Assembly (NCBI RefSeq): GCF_040605455.1
Contig: NZ_JBEXCV010000005.1
Span: forward strand, 1 to 64,000
DNA from: Embleya sp040605455
GTDB lineage: Bacteria > Actinomycetota > Actinomycetes > Streptomycetales > Streptomycetaceae
Direction: 5' to 3'
DNA: 64,000 nt
Part shown: positions 24,989 to 34,218 of the stretch, piece by piece
Position numbering within the stretch: the first letter of the stretch is position 1
Layout of the letters: each line of letters starts with the position of its first letter
The notes under the pieces: model-generated
The model's database searches: none
What the model was told of the DNA's origin: nothing
Seen by the model: the letters and a program-made list of their open reading frames with translations, nothing else
Position numbers and translations under genes: made by a program

Positions 24989-25885
24989 TCACGACACGAT
25001 GTCCTTCCGGCCGAAATGGCGGAAGGCCAGGGCCAGGAAGACCACCGCGTAGGCGACCGAGACCGCGGCGCCCTTGATCATGCCGTCCCATTGCGGGTCG
25101 GTCTGGAGCACGTCTACCCACGCGAACTGCCAGTGCGTGGGCAGGTAGTCCCGCCACGACCCGAGCGCCGTCACCGCGTCCACGATGTTGGAGACCACCA
25201 CCAGGCCGACCGCGCCGCCCACCGCGCCCAGCGGCGCGTCGGTGACCGTGGACAGCCAGAACGCGATGCCCATCACCACCAGTTGCGCCACCACGCCGTA
25301 GACGACCACGACCGACATGCGCCCGAGCGCCTCGCCGGTGGGCAACGACGCCCCCACCGGCAGATCCAACGGGCCCCAGCCGAACGCGATCGTGCCCGCG
25401 ATCATCGCCATCAGCGGCAGCAATACCAGGGCCAGCACGCTGTAGCCGAGCGCGACCACCAGTTTGACCCGCAGCAGCCGCGCCCGCGGCACCGGCGCGG
25501 CCAGCAGATAGCGCAGCGAGGACCAACTCGCCTCGCTGGCAACGGTGTCGCCGCAGAACAGCGCCACCGCCACGACCAGCAGGAAGCCCGTCGAGACGAA
25601 CAGCGTGAACGCGGTGAAGTTGAGCGCGCTCTTGGTCGCCACGTCCACCAGCGTGGGCACCGCGTCCGCCGACGGATCGCCGCCGATCTTGAACGCGGCG
25701 ACCAGGATCCACGGCAGCACGAGCAACAGGCCGATCATGAACAGGGTGCGCCGGCGCCGGAATTGGCGGACGGTCTCGACCCAGACCGGCAGCGTGTGCC
25801 GAGGGCGATAGCCGTGCGCGTGCGCCGCGCCCGGGATCGGGTGCGCGCCCTCGTCGGTCGGCAGATCGGGGAGCGTGCGGGTCAT
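24989..25885 (-). CDS. ABC transporter permease
   Basis: 298 aa, ABC-2 type, six predicted helices (LFMIGLLLVLPWILVAAFKI; FTLFVSTGFLLVVAVALFCG; LGYSVLALVLLPLMAMIAGT). It pairs with the fused hydrolase-ATPase encoded just upstream, with overlapping stop and start (TGATG), so the two are co-translated. Substrate unknown. The pairing with a peptidase-like extracytoplasmic hydrolase hints at an exported peptide or ester, which is inference only. Confidence 0.88.
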   Translation of the reverse strand: MTRTLPDLPTDEGAHPIPGAAHAHGYRPRHTLPVWVETVRQFRRRRTLFMIGLLLVLPWILVAAFKIGGDPSADAVPTLVDVATKSALNFTAFTLFVSTGFLLVVAVALFCGDTVASEASWSSLRYLLAAPVPRARLLRVKLVVALGYSVLALVLLPLMAMIAGTIAFGWGPLDLPVGASLPTGEALGRMSVVVVYGVVAQLVVMGIAFWLSTVTDAPLGAVGGAVGLVVVSNIVDAVTALGSWRDYLPTHWQFAWVDVLQTDPQWDGMIKGAAVSVAYAVVFLALAFRHFGRKDIVS

Positions 25886-28662
25886 CAGGACTCCCCAATG
25901 AGCGTCAGGAACGCGTCTTCCAAGCGGCGGCGCGCGGTCACCCGGTCCACCGCGACGCCCGCGCCGACGAGTTCGGCCACCAGGACCGAGGTTCGCGCAC
26001 CCGCGAGATGCACGAGCACGCCGCCCTCCTCGGGCTCCACCGAGCCCACGCCCGGCAGATCCTTCAGGGTCGCGATCGCCAGGTCCGGGACGGGAGTTCC
26101 GATCACCAGCGTGTTGCCGTTGCCGACGATCTCGGCGACCGGGCCGGAGGCGATCAGCCTGCCCCGGTGCATCACCACGACGTGCGTACAGGTCTGTTCG
26201 ACCTCGGCCAGCAGGTGGCTGGAGACCACCACGGTACGGCCGGTGGCCGCGTAGCCGATCAGCACGTCGCGCATCGCCCGGATCTGCGGCGGGTCGAGCC
26301 CGTTGGTCGGTTCGTCCAGTACGAGCAGGTCCGGCAGGCCGAGCATCGCCTGTGCGATGGCGAGCCGTTGCCGCATGCCCTGCGAGTAGGTGCGCACGTT
26401 GCGATCCAGCGCCTCGCCCAGCCCGGCGATCTCCAGCGCCTCGTCGAAGTGCGCGTCCGCGTGCGGGCGCCCGGTGGCGCGCCAGTACAGCGACAGGTTC
26501 TCCCGGCCGGACAGGTGCGGCAGGAAGCCGGGACCCTCGACGAACGAGCCGAGCCGGGACAACACCGGCGCACCGGGCCCGACCACCCGGCCGAAGATCC
26601 TTATCCCGCCGCCGTCCGGGAGGATCAGCCCCATCAGCATCCGCAGCGTCGTCGTCTTGCCCGCCCCGTTGGGGCCGAGCAGACCGAGCACCTGACCCGC
26701 CTCCACCTGGAAGGACAGGTCGTCGACGGCGAGCTTGCCGCCCTTGTAGCGCTTGGTCAGATTGCGGATCTGCAGCGGCACCTCGGCCAGTGCCGGATCC
26801 GGGACGGCCGCCGCCGCCCGGCGCCGCCCGGTGAGCAGCAGCGCGAGCGCGACGAGCACCGCGATCAGCGGCAGGCCCCACGTCCACCACGGGTAGCCGG
26901 TCGAGGCCACGTGCAACTGCGGCACCGACGGCACGGTCAGCGGACCGGCGAGCGCGACCCGGTAGCTCGCGGGCGCGTTCGGCGACGCGAAGCCCAGGTC
27001 GGTCGCGGTGAGCACGAGCCGCAGCCGGTGGCCCGAGTCGACCTGGTGGTCGATCACCGGCAACCGGATCTCCACGTCCCGCCCGGCCGCCGCACCGGTC
27101 ACCCGGATCGGCGCCGCGAGCTGGTGCGGCAACACGGTGCCGCCATCCGACGCGACGTCGTACAGCTTCGCGAACAACACGATGTCGTCGGCGCCGGACA
27201 CCCGCACCCGAGCCGTCGGCGAGCCGGTGATCCAGGTGCTCTGGTCGAACCGCTCGCTCTGGAAGAACGCGCTCTGCCCCGGCAGGTCGAACGCGATCCC
27301 GCCCAGGTCGCCCGCCCCCGACGCGAGCGCGCCCAGGCTGCCGGCGCCGGACAGCAGACCGAGCCCGGGTAGCCCGGACACCGAGGTCGGCGCACCCCCC
27401 GGCGGATTGGCGACCGTCTGCTCCGGCCCGGCCAGCGCGACCGCCCGCTGCCGGGTACCGCCCAGGCCGGGGTAGCGGTCGGTGTCGGCGATCCGCAGCC
27501 GCTGCTCACGCGTGGCGCTGTCCACCCCGCCCGAGCGGGTCACCCGAAACTCCCCCGCGGGAGTCGGCGCACCGGCCTTGGGCACGGCCTGGAGCGGCTT
27601 CAGCCACCGGTCGAACCACCCGGTGACACGATCGCGCACCATCGCGCTCTGCGGCCGGCCGCCGTCGTGCCCGCCGGCCGTCCACACCACCTCCACCGGC
27701 GCGCCGTTGTGCGCGATCGCGGCGGCGTTGCGGTCGGCCTGGTCGAGCGGGAACAGCGAGTCGTTCTGGCCCTGGATCAGCAGCGTGGGCACCGCGATCC
27801 GGTCCGCCACCGACGTCGGACTGGCCCGCCGGAGCAGGTCGACCGCCTGCGGGGTGGACCTACCCCCGACGGCCACTTCGCGGTAGATCGCGCACACCTG
27901 CTCGGCGAACCGGCCGCAGCCGGTGTGCGCGTCTATCGGGGCGAGCGTGCCCAGCGGGGTGGTCCCGGACGAGAAGAACAGTCCGGCCCACATCTTCTTG
28001 AACACCCCGTCGGCCGGCCCGTCGCCCGCCGCGTTCGGCAGCAGCGCGTCGGCGAGGTCGTGCCAGGTGATCTGCGGCGCGATCGCGTCCACCCGCGGGT
28101 CGTAGGCCGCGGTCAGCAGCGCGAGCGCACCGCCGTAGGAGGCACCCGCGACGCCCACCCGCGGGTCGCCCGGGGCGTCCAGCCGCACCTCGGGCCGGGC
28201 CGCCAGCCAGTCGATCAGCGCCCGCGCGTCGGCCACCTCGTAGTCCGGCTGGTCCAGCATGATCTGCCCGGCCGAGCCGCCGAAGCCGCGCGCCGAGTAG
28301 GTCAGCACCACGTACCCCGAACGGGCCAACGCCTCCGCGTCCCGGCGCAACTCGGCCTTGCTGCCGCCGAATCCGTGCGCGAGCAGCACGGCGGGCGCCC
28401 GCTCGTGCGCTCCCGGCGGCAGGAACAGCGTGGTGTCGATGCCGATCCGGGCCGAATCGCCCGGCCCGGCGGCGACGTCGATGCGCTGCTCGGCGGCGGG
28501 TACGGCCGCCACCGGGTCGTCTCGGACCAGGGCACCGAACCCCAGGGCCGCGATGATCACCACCACGAGGGCCAGGACACCGGCCAGGACACGTGATCGA
28601 CGCGTGGTCAACCGCGAACGCGCAACGGCGAAGGGGCGGCCGAGTGCCGTCCGGAGACTCAT
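25885..28662 (-). CDS. Alpha/beta hydrolase (S15-like) fused to ABC transporter ATPase
   Basis: 925 aa. A first helix (VLAGVLALVVVIIAALGFGA, residues 25-45) is followed by an S15/CocE-like hydrolase: nucleophile GASYGGALAL near 173, acid in QGQNDSLFPLD, histidine in GGHDGGRP, then a jelly-roll beta domain (to about 590). A second helix (WTWGLPLIAVLVALALLLTG) leads into an ABC ATPase: Walker A GPNGAGKTTT, signature YSQGMRQRLAIAQ, Walker B LLVLDEPTNGLDP. The topology puts the hydrolase outside and the ATPase inside. Both halves keep all catalytic residues. The permease gene follows at once. Confidence 0.9.
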   Translation of the reverse strand: MSLRTALGRPFAVARSRLTTRRSRVLAGVLALVVVIIAALGFGALVRDDPVAAVPAAEQRIDVAAGPGDSARIGIDTTLFLPPGAHERAPAVLLAHGFGGSKAELRRDAEALARSGYVVLTYSARGFGGSAGQIMLDQPDYEVADARALIDWLAARPEVRLDAPGDPRVGVAGASYGGALALLTAAYDPRVDAIAPQITWHDLADALLPNAAGDGPADGVFKKMWAGLFFSSGTTPLGTLAPIDAHTGCGRFAEQVCAIYREVAVGGRSTPQAVDLLRRASPTSVADRIAVPTLLIQGQNDSLFPLDQADRNAAAIAHNGAPVEVVWTAGGHDGGRPQSAMVRDRVTGWFDRWLKPLQAVPKAGAPTPAGEFRVTRSGGVDSATREQRLRIADTDRYPGLGGTRQRAVALAGPEQTVANPPGGAPTSVSGLPGLGLLSGAGSLGALASGAGDLGGIAFDLPGQSAFFQSERFDQSTWITGSPTARVRVSGADDIVLFAKLYDVASDGGTVLPHQLAAPIRVTGAAAGRDVEIRLPVIDHQVDSGHRLRLVLTATDLGFASPNAPASYRVALAGPLTVPSVPQLHVASTGYPWWTWGLPLIAVLVALALLLTGRRRAAAAVPDPALAEVPLQIRNLTKRYKGGKLAVDDLSFQVEAGQVLGLLGPNGAGKTTTLRMLMGLILPDGGGIRIFGRVVGPGAPVLSRLGSFVEGPGFLPHLSGRENLSLYWRATGRPHADAHFDEALEIAGLGEALDRNVRTYSQGMRQRLAIAQAMLGLPDLLVLDEPTNGLDPPQIRAMRDVLIGYAATGRTVVVSSHLLAEVEQTCTHVVVMHRGRLIASGPVAEIVGNGNTLVIGTPVPDLAIATLKDLPGVGSVEPEEGGVLVHLAGARTSVLVAELVGAGVAVDRVTARRRLEDAFLTLIGES

Positions 28663-28826
28663 GCGCCGACCCTACGTGGTACGACCCCGCCGGTCCGGCA
28701 CAAGGGCATGCCCGGCCCCGATCGCCGATCTCCCCGATCCCCCTTCGTCACACGACCGGACGCGCGCGGCAGGTTTGGCCAAGCGCCTGCGGAGGACATC
28801 CGTACAGTCGATCGCGGAGGTCAATT

Positions 28827-29642
28827 GTGCGCCTTGCCCTTTTCATCACGTGCTTCAACGACACGCTCTTCCCGGAGACCGGCAAGTCCGTGGTCCGGGT
28901 GCTGCGGCGCCTCGGACACGAGGTGGAGTTCCCGTACGGCCAGGTGTGCTGCGGGCAGATGCACTTCAACTCCGGCTACCGCGAGGACGCGGTGCCGCTG
29001 GTGCGGTCCTTCGTGGACGCCTTCGAGGGCTACGACGCGGTGGTCGTGCCGTCCGGGTCGTGCACCGCGATGGTGCGCGAGTACCACGCGAGCGTGGCCC
29101 GACAGGCGGGCGGCGCACTGCCGGCCGGCGTGGCGCGGGTCGCGCCGAAGGTGTACGAGTTCAGCGAATTCCTGGTCGACGTGCTCGGCGTAACCGACGT
29201 GGGCGCCTACTTCCCGCACAGCGTCGCCTACCACCCCACATGCCACTCGCTGCGCCTGCTGCGGGTGGGCGATCGGCCGACCCGGCTGCTGCGCGCGGTC
29301 CGCGGCCTCACCCTGGTGGACCTGCCGCGCGCGGACGAATGTTGCGGATTCGGCGGCACGTTCGCGGTCAAGAACGTGGACACCTCGGTGGCGATGGGCA
29401 ACGACAAGGTGAGCGCCGCACTGGAATCGGGTGCGCAGGTGTTGTGCGCGGGCGACAACTCGTGCCTGACCCACATCGGCGGACTGATCTCGCGCCAACA
29501 AGCGGGCATCCGCGTGCTGCACCTCGCGGACATCCTGGCCTGCACCGAGGCACTGCCGGACGTGCCGCCGTACGGGCCGGGCCTGGACACCGGATCCGAG
29601 TTCGCCGCCGAGCAGGCCCTGGGACCGGAGGTGACGCGATGA
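28827..29642 (+). CDS. lutA: L-lactate utilisation protein LutA ((Fe-S)-binding)
   Basis: 271 aa. Two CCG domains of the LutA/GlcF type: YGQVCCGQMHFNSGY and LPRADECCGFGGTFAVKN, cysteines that hold an iron-sulfur cluster in the LutABC lactate dehydrogenase complex. GTG 28827 follows GGAGG by 6 nt. It is the first gene of a tightly coupled operon (ATGA overlap with lutB). No regulator is adjacent. Confidence 0.93.
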   Translation: MRLALFITCFNDTLFPETGKSVVRVLRRLGHEVEFPYGQVCCGQMHFNSGYREDAVPLVRSFVDAFEGYDAVVVPSGSCTAMVREYHASVARQAGGALPAGVARVAPKVYEFSEFLVDVLGVTDVGAYFPHSVAYHPTCHSLRLLRVGDRPTRLLRAVRGLTLVDLPRADECCGFGGTFAVKNVDTSVAMGNDKVSAALESGAQVLCAGDNSCLTHIGGLISRQQAGIRVLHLADILACTEALPDVPPYGPGLDTGSEFAAEQALGPEVTR

Positions 29643-31135
29643 CCGCATCCGTACGCAGGGAACCCACATTCGTCGGGATGCCCCCGTTCCCGGAGGCCGC
29701 GCACGCGGAGTTGGCGAACGACGTCCAGCGGGCCAACCTGCGCGCGGCCACGCACACCATCCGGGCCAGGCGCGACGAGGTGGTCGCCGAGTTGCCCGAC
29801 TGGGAACTGCTGCGCCGCGCCGGCGAGGCGATCAAGGACGACGTGTTGGCCCGGCTGCCGGACCACCTCGAACACCTGGAGGTCGCGGTCCGCGCGGCCG
29901 GCGGCGTCGTGCACTGGGCTCGCGACGCGGCCGAGGCGAACGCGATCGTGGTCGCGATCGCCCGGGCCAAGGGCGTGGACGAGGTGGTCAAGGTCAAGTC
30001 GATGGCCACCGAGGAGATCGAGCTGAACAACGCGCTGGCCGACGCGGGCATCCACGCGTGGGAGACCGACCTGGCGCAGCTGATCGTGCAGCTCGGCGAG
30101 GATCTTCCGTCGCACATCCTGGTGCCCGCGATCCACCGCAATCGGGCCGAGATCCGGGAGATCTTCGTCCGCGAGATGGGCCGGGTCGGCCAACCGGCGC
30201 CCGAGCGCCTGGCCGACGAGCCGGGCGCGCCGGCCACCGCCGCGCGCCGGCATCTGCGGGAGAAGTTCCTGCGCGCCAAGGTCGCGGTCTCCGGCGGCAA
30301 CTTCGCGATCGCCGAAACCGGCACGGTGTGCGTGGTCGAGTCCGAGGGCAACGGGCGAATGTGCCTGACCCTGCCCGAGACGCTGATCACCGTGCTCGGC
30401 GTGGAGAAGCTGCTGCCCACGTGGGGCGACCTGGAGGTGTTCCTGCAACTGCTCCCGCGCAGCTCGACCGGCGAGCGGATGAATCCGTACACCTCGATGT
30501 GGACCGGCGTCACCCCCGGCGACGGCCCGCAGGAATTCCACCTGATCCTGCTCGACAACGGCCGCTCCGACGTGCTGGCCGACCCGGTGGGCCGGCAGGC
30601 GCTGCGCTGCATCCGCTGCTCGGCGTGCCTGAACGTGTGCCCGGTGTACGAGCGCACCGGCGGACACGCGTACGGGTCGGTGTATCCCGGGCCGATCGGC
30701 GCGATCCTCACCCCGCAGCTGCGCGGCATCGCGGCGCACCCGGTGGACGCGCAGACCGCGTCGCTGCCGTTCGCATCCTCGCTGTGCGGCGCGTGCTTCG
30801 ACGCGTGCCCGGTGCGGATCGACATCCCCGAGGTGCTCGTGCATCTTCGTGCACAGGTTGTGGACGGCGGACGCGGACCGCACGACCGGGCCGAGGAGAT
30901 CGGCATGAAGGCGGTGCGGTGGACCTTCGAGAAGCCGTGGCGGATCGGCTTCGCGCAGCACGTGGCCGGGGTCGGCGCGCGGTTCGCTCGGCACGGCGTG
31001 ATCGGCCGGATCCCGCTGCCCAAGCGGTTCACCGGTCCGGTCGGCGCGTGGTTCGCCGACCGGGACGCGCCCGCGCCGCCGGCCGAGTCGTTCCGCTCCT
31101 GGTACAAGCGCACCGACGGCGGTCTGGAGGAATGA
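29639..31135 (+). CDS. lutB: L-lactate utilisation protein LutB
   Basis: 498 aa. The N-terminal LUD domain (VKVKSMATEEIELNNALADA; NFAIAETGTVCVVESEGNGR) is followed by a ferredoxin-like part with two 4Fe-4S sets: RCIRCSACLNVCPVY and CGACFDACPVRIDIP. It probably passes electrons from lactate oxidation to the quinone pool. Overlapping ATGA junctions join it to lutA and lutC. Confidence 0.94.
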   Translation: MTASVRREPTFVGMPPFPEAAHAELANDVQRANLRAATHTIRARRDEVVAELPDWELLRRAGEAIKDDVLARLPDHLEHLEVAVRAAGGVVHWARDAAEANAIVVAIARAKGVDEVVKVKSMATEEIELNNALADAGIHAWETDLAQLIVQLGEDLPSHILVPAIHRNRAEIREIFVREMGRVGQPAPERLADEPGAPATAARRHLREKFLRAKVAVSGGNFAIAETGTVCVVESEGNGRMCLTLPETLITVLGVEKLLPTWGDLEVFLQLLPRSSTGERMNPYTSMWTGVTPGDGPQEFHLILLDNGRSDVLADPVGRQALRCIRCSACLNVCPVYERTGGHAYGSVYPGPIGAILTPQLRGIAAHPVDAQTASLPFASSLCGACFDACPVRIDIPEVLVHLRAQVVDGGRGPHDRAEEIGMKAVRWTFEKPWRIGFAQHVAGVGARFARHGVIGRIPLPKRFTGPVGAWFADRDAPAPPAESFRSWYKRTDGGLEE

Positions 31136-31779
31136 AGGTGGAGCGATACGAGGCGGACCACGAGGCCCGTACGGTGATCCTGGACCGGTTGCGCACGGCC
31201 CTGGACGACCGGCCCAAGCCGCCGCCGGTGCGACGGGCGTATCGGCGCGAGCGCCCGGCGGGCCTGGACGTGGTCGGCCGGTTCGCCGAGCGGGTCGCCG
31301 ACTACGAGGCCACCGTGCTGCGTGTGGACGACGCCCAGGATCTGTTGTCGGCCGCGAGCGGCCTGCTGCGTGCGGCCGGCGTCACCCGACTGGTGGTGCC
31401 GCCCGGGCGCAGGCTCGCCTGGCTGACCCGGCTCGGTGTCGAACTGGTGGTGGACTCGCCCGCGCTGGACAACGACGCGCTCGGCGAGATCGACGCGGTA
31501 GCCACCGGATGTGCGCTGGCCATCGCCGAGACCGGCACGATCGTCCTGGACACCGGCCCGGACCAGGGTCGTCGGGCGCTCACCCTGCTGCCCGACTACC
31601 ACCTGTGCCTGGTGCGCGCCGACCAGATCGTGGGCACCGTGCCGGAGGCGATCGCCCGGCTGGATCCACGCCGCCCGCAGACCTGGATCTCCGGCCCGTC
31701 GGCGACCAGCGACATCGAACTGCAGCGGGTGGAGGGCGTACACGGGCCGCGCACGTTGCACGTCCTGCTGACCGGGTAG
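31132..31779 (+). CDS. lutC: L-lactate utilisation protein LutC
   Basis: 215 aa, LUD domain (AIAETGTIVLDTGPDQGRRA; LTLLPDYHLCLVRADQIVGT; WISGPSATSDIELQRVEGVH). Third component of the lactate oxidation complex, coupled to lutB by ATGA. A hairpin follows. Confidence 0.93.
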   Translation: MKVERYEADHEARTVILDRLRTALDDRPKPPPVRRAYRRERPAGLDVVGRFAERVADYEATVLRVDDAQDLLSAASGLLRAAGVTRLVVPPGRRLAWLTRLGVELVVDSPALDNDALGEIDAVATGCALAIAETGTIVLDTGPDQGRRALTLLPDYHLCLVRADQIVGTVPEAIARLDPRRPQTWISGPSATSDIELQRVEGVHGPRTLHVLLTG

Positions 31780-31792
31780 TGACCCACCCTGG

Positions 31793-31817
31793 GCTCTCGA
31801 CCGGAACAGGTCGAGCC
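31793..31817 (+). terminator. Hairpin after lutC
   Basis: GGCTCTCGACC and GGTCGAGCC pair across a 6-nt loop with one bulged base, 13 nt past the lutC stop. Confidence 0.5.
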
Positions 31818-31863
31818 GGCGGGCCGTTGTGGCGTGGGAACGCTCATCCAGGAGGCGACAGCG

Positions 31864-33279
31864 ATGTCCGAGGCAGCACCGTCCGCAGATTCGACCGGCG
31901 AGTTCCGCATCGAGCACGACTCGATGGGCGACGTACCGGTGCCGGCCGCCGCCAAGTGGCGGGCGCAGACCCAGCGCGCCGTCGAGAACTTCCCGATCTC
32001 CGGGCAGCGTCTGGAGCCCGCACATGTGGAGGCGCTGGCCCGGATCAAGGGCGCGGCGGCACGGGTGAACGCCGAACTGGGCGTGCTGGACAAGGACACC
32101 GCGGAGGCGATCGAGCAGGCCGCAGCCGAGGTGGTGACCGGTCGGTGGGCCGACCAGTTCCCGGTGGACGTGTTCCAGACCGGCTCGGGCACCTCCTCGA
32201 ACATGAACATGAACGAGGTGCTCGCCACCCTGGCGACCGAGCGCCTGGGTCGGGACGTGCACCCCAACGACCACGTCAACGCGTCCCAGTCGTCCAACGA
32301 CGTGTTCCCGTCCTCGATCCACATCGCGGCGGCGCTCGCGGTCACCCACCGGCTGATCCCCTCGCTCGACCATCTCGCGTCCACCCTGGAATCGAAGGCG
32401 ACCGAGTTCGCCGACGTGGTCAAGTCCGGGCGCACGCACCTGATGGACGCCACACCGGTGACCCTGGGGCAGGAGTTCGGCGGCTACGCGGCGCAGGTGC
32501 GGCACGGCGTCGAGCGCTTGCAGGCGAGCCTGCCGCGCGTGGCCGAACTGCCGCTGGGCGGCACGGCGGTGGGCACCGGCATCAACACCCCGCCGGGCTT
32601 CTCGGCGCGGGTGATCGCGGAGATCGCGGCCTCCACCGGGCTGGCCTTCACCGAGGCTCGCGACCACTTCGAGGCACAGGGCGCGCGGGACGGACTGGTC
32701 GAGCTGTCCGGCCAGTTGCGTACCATCGCGGTTGGCCTGAACAAGATCGTCAACGACCTGCGCTGGATGGGATCGGGACCGCGCACCGGGCTGGCCGAGA
32801 TCCGGCTGCCGGACCTGCAACCGGGCAGCTCGATCATGCCGGGCAAGGTCAACCCGGTCATCCCGGAAGCGGTCGGCCAGGTGGTCGCGCAGGTGATCGG
32901 CAACGACGCGGCGGTGGCCTTCGGCGGCGCGGCGGGCAACTTCGAGCTCAACGTGATGCTTCCGGTGATCGCCCGCAACCTGCTCGAATCGATCCGCCTG
33001 CTCGGCAACGTGACGCGGGTGTTGGCCGATCGTGCGGTGGCGGGCATCGAGGCTGACGTGGAACGGATGCGCGAGTACGCCGAGTCGTCCCCGTCGGTGG
33101 TCACTCCACTGAATCGTTTCCTGGGTTACGAGGAGGCGGCGAAAATCGCCAAGCAGTCGCTGGCCGAGCGCAAGACGATCCGGCAGGTGGTGATCGAGCG
33201 CGGCCACGTCTCGGCGGGCCGGTTGACCGAGGCCGAACTCGACGCAGCGCTGGACGTGCTCGGGATGACCCATCCGTGA
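31864..33279 (+). CDS. fumC: Class II fumarate hydratase
   Basis: 471-aa iron-independent fumarase. Signature GSSIMPGKVNP near residue 320 and TGSGTSSNMNMNEV near 110; NASQSSNDVFPSS supplies active-site residues. ATG 31864 follows AGGAGG by 8 nt. It is oxygen-stable and unrelated to the iron-sulfur fumarase at 16.7 kb; the two may be used under different iron or oxidative conditions. Confidence 0.96.
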   Translation: MSEAAPSADSTGEFRIEHDSMGDVPVPAAAKWRAQTQRAVENFPISGQRLEPAHVEALARIKGAAARVNAELGVLDKDTAEAIEQAAAEVVTGRWADQFPVDVFQTGSGTSSNMNMNEVLATLATERLGRDVHPNDHVNASQSSNDVFPSSIHIAAALAVTHRLIPSLDHLASTLESKATEFADVVKSGRTHLMDATPVTLGQEFGGYAAQVRHGVERLQASLPRVAELPLGGTAVGTGINTPPGFSARVIAEIAASTGLAFTEARDHFEAQGARDGLVELSGQLRTIAVGLNKIVNDLRWMGSGPRTGLAEIRLPDLQPGSSIMPGKVNPVIPEAVGQVVAQVIGNDAAVAFGGAAGNFELNVMLPVIARNLLESIRLLGNVTRVLADRAVAGIEADVERMREYAESSPSVVTPLNRFLGYEEAAKIAKQSLAERKTIRQVVIERGHVSAGRLTEAELDAALDVLGMTHP

Positions 33280-33355
33280 CGCGGCGCGCCGCCCGCCGTA
33301 CGCGCGGCGAAGGGGCGTACGCACACACCCGTGATGTTCTTCGCATGATGGCCCA

Positions 33356-33388
33356 CCCGTAACATGACTCACGGTCAGGTGTTACGGG
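33356..33388. promoter_or_regulatory. Nested inverted repeat between fumC and DUF402
   Basis: CCCGTAACA (33356-33364) and TGTTACGGG (33380-33388) enclose TGAC-TCACG-GTCA. As RNA it forms a 13-bp stem with a 2-nt bulge. It is 77 nt after fumC and 19 nt before the next start codon, so it could be a terminator or an operator. Confidence 0.4.
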
Positions 33389-33407
33389 CGCTGGGTAAAT
33401 CAAGGTC

Positions 33408-34094
33408 ATGTCTAACATCCTGCGCATGCACGAGCACTTCGAGGATCCCCGCTCCGCGCCCGGCACCTGGTCTCCCGGCGACCAGGTGTTGTGGCGCTAT
33501 CTGCGCGGCGACCAGGTCCTGGACTGCCGTCCGGTGACCGTCGTTCGCGACGACCCGAACCAACTCGCGGTCTGGCTGGCCGGGGGCACCTCCCGGGTCA
33601 AGCCGATGTTGCCGGACGGATCGGACATCCGCACGGCGCCGATCGAACGCAGATTCCGACTCGGCCGAATCCCCTCGATCGTCGAGTGGACCGGAACCGG
33701 GGTGCTGATGCTGGCCCGACCCGACGAACCGTGGTCGGTCTGGCTGTTCTGGCAGGCGGATTGGCGCTTCTCCGGCTGGTACGTCAACCTCGAACGCCCG
33801 CGCACCCGATGGTCCGGCGGGGTGGACACCGAGGACCACGTGCTGGACGTGTGGGTCACCCCGGACCGGCGCTGGGAGTACAAGGACCAGGACGAACTGG
33901 CCGCCTCCCGGGAGGCGGGCCGGCTCACCGACGAACAGGTCGAGGCGATCGAGGCGGAGGGGCGGTCCGCCGTCGAGGCGATCCGGACCTGGGGCGCGCC
34001 GTTCGACCAGGGCTGGGAGAACTGGCGCCCGGACCCGGCCTGGCCGCTGCCGCAACTCCCGGACGACTGGGCGGACAACGTGCGCATCGCGTAG
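33408..34094 (+). CDS. DUF402 domain protein
   Basis: 228 aa. DUF402 core: WSPGDQVLWRYLRGDQVLDC at the start, then VLMLARPDEPWSVWLFW, WYVNLERPRTRW and TEDHVLDVWVTPDRRWEYKD. DUF402 proteins include nucleotide phosphohydrolases and RNA-linked domains; the exact substrate here is unknown. ATG 33408 is used, with ATG 33426 possible. Neither has a clear ribosome site. A strong terminator follows. Confidence 0.85.
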   Translation: MSNILRMHEHFEDPRSAPGTWSPGDQVLWRYLRGDQVLDCRPVTVVRDDPNQLAVWLAGGTSRVKPMLPDGSDIRTAPIERRFRLGRIPSIVEWTGTGVLMLARPDEPWSVWLFWQADWRFSGWYVNLERPRTRWSGGVDTEDHVLDVWVTPDRRWEYKDQDELAASREAGRLTDEQVEAIEAEGRSAVEAIRTWGAPFDQGWENWRPDPAWPLPQLPDDWADNVRIA

Positions 34095-34109
34095 CCGCTT
34101 CCGCAGGAC

Positions 34110-34135
34110 TCGGGCCCGACTTCGGTCGGGCCCGA
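34110..34135 (+). terminator. Terminator after the DUF402 gene
   Basis: 11-bp perfect stem (TCGGGCCCGAC with its complement) and a TTCG tetraloop, followed within 5 nt by TTTT. Confidence 0.8.
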
Positions 34136-34218
34136 CGTGTTTTGTGATCCGCTCGATCTCGGGTGCAACCCTTTCGGCTCTCGGTCGCTCTGAACGGGGT
34201 GACAACGAGGGGGTCGAG

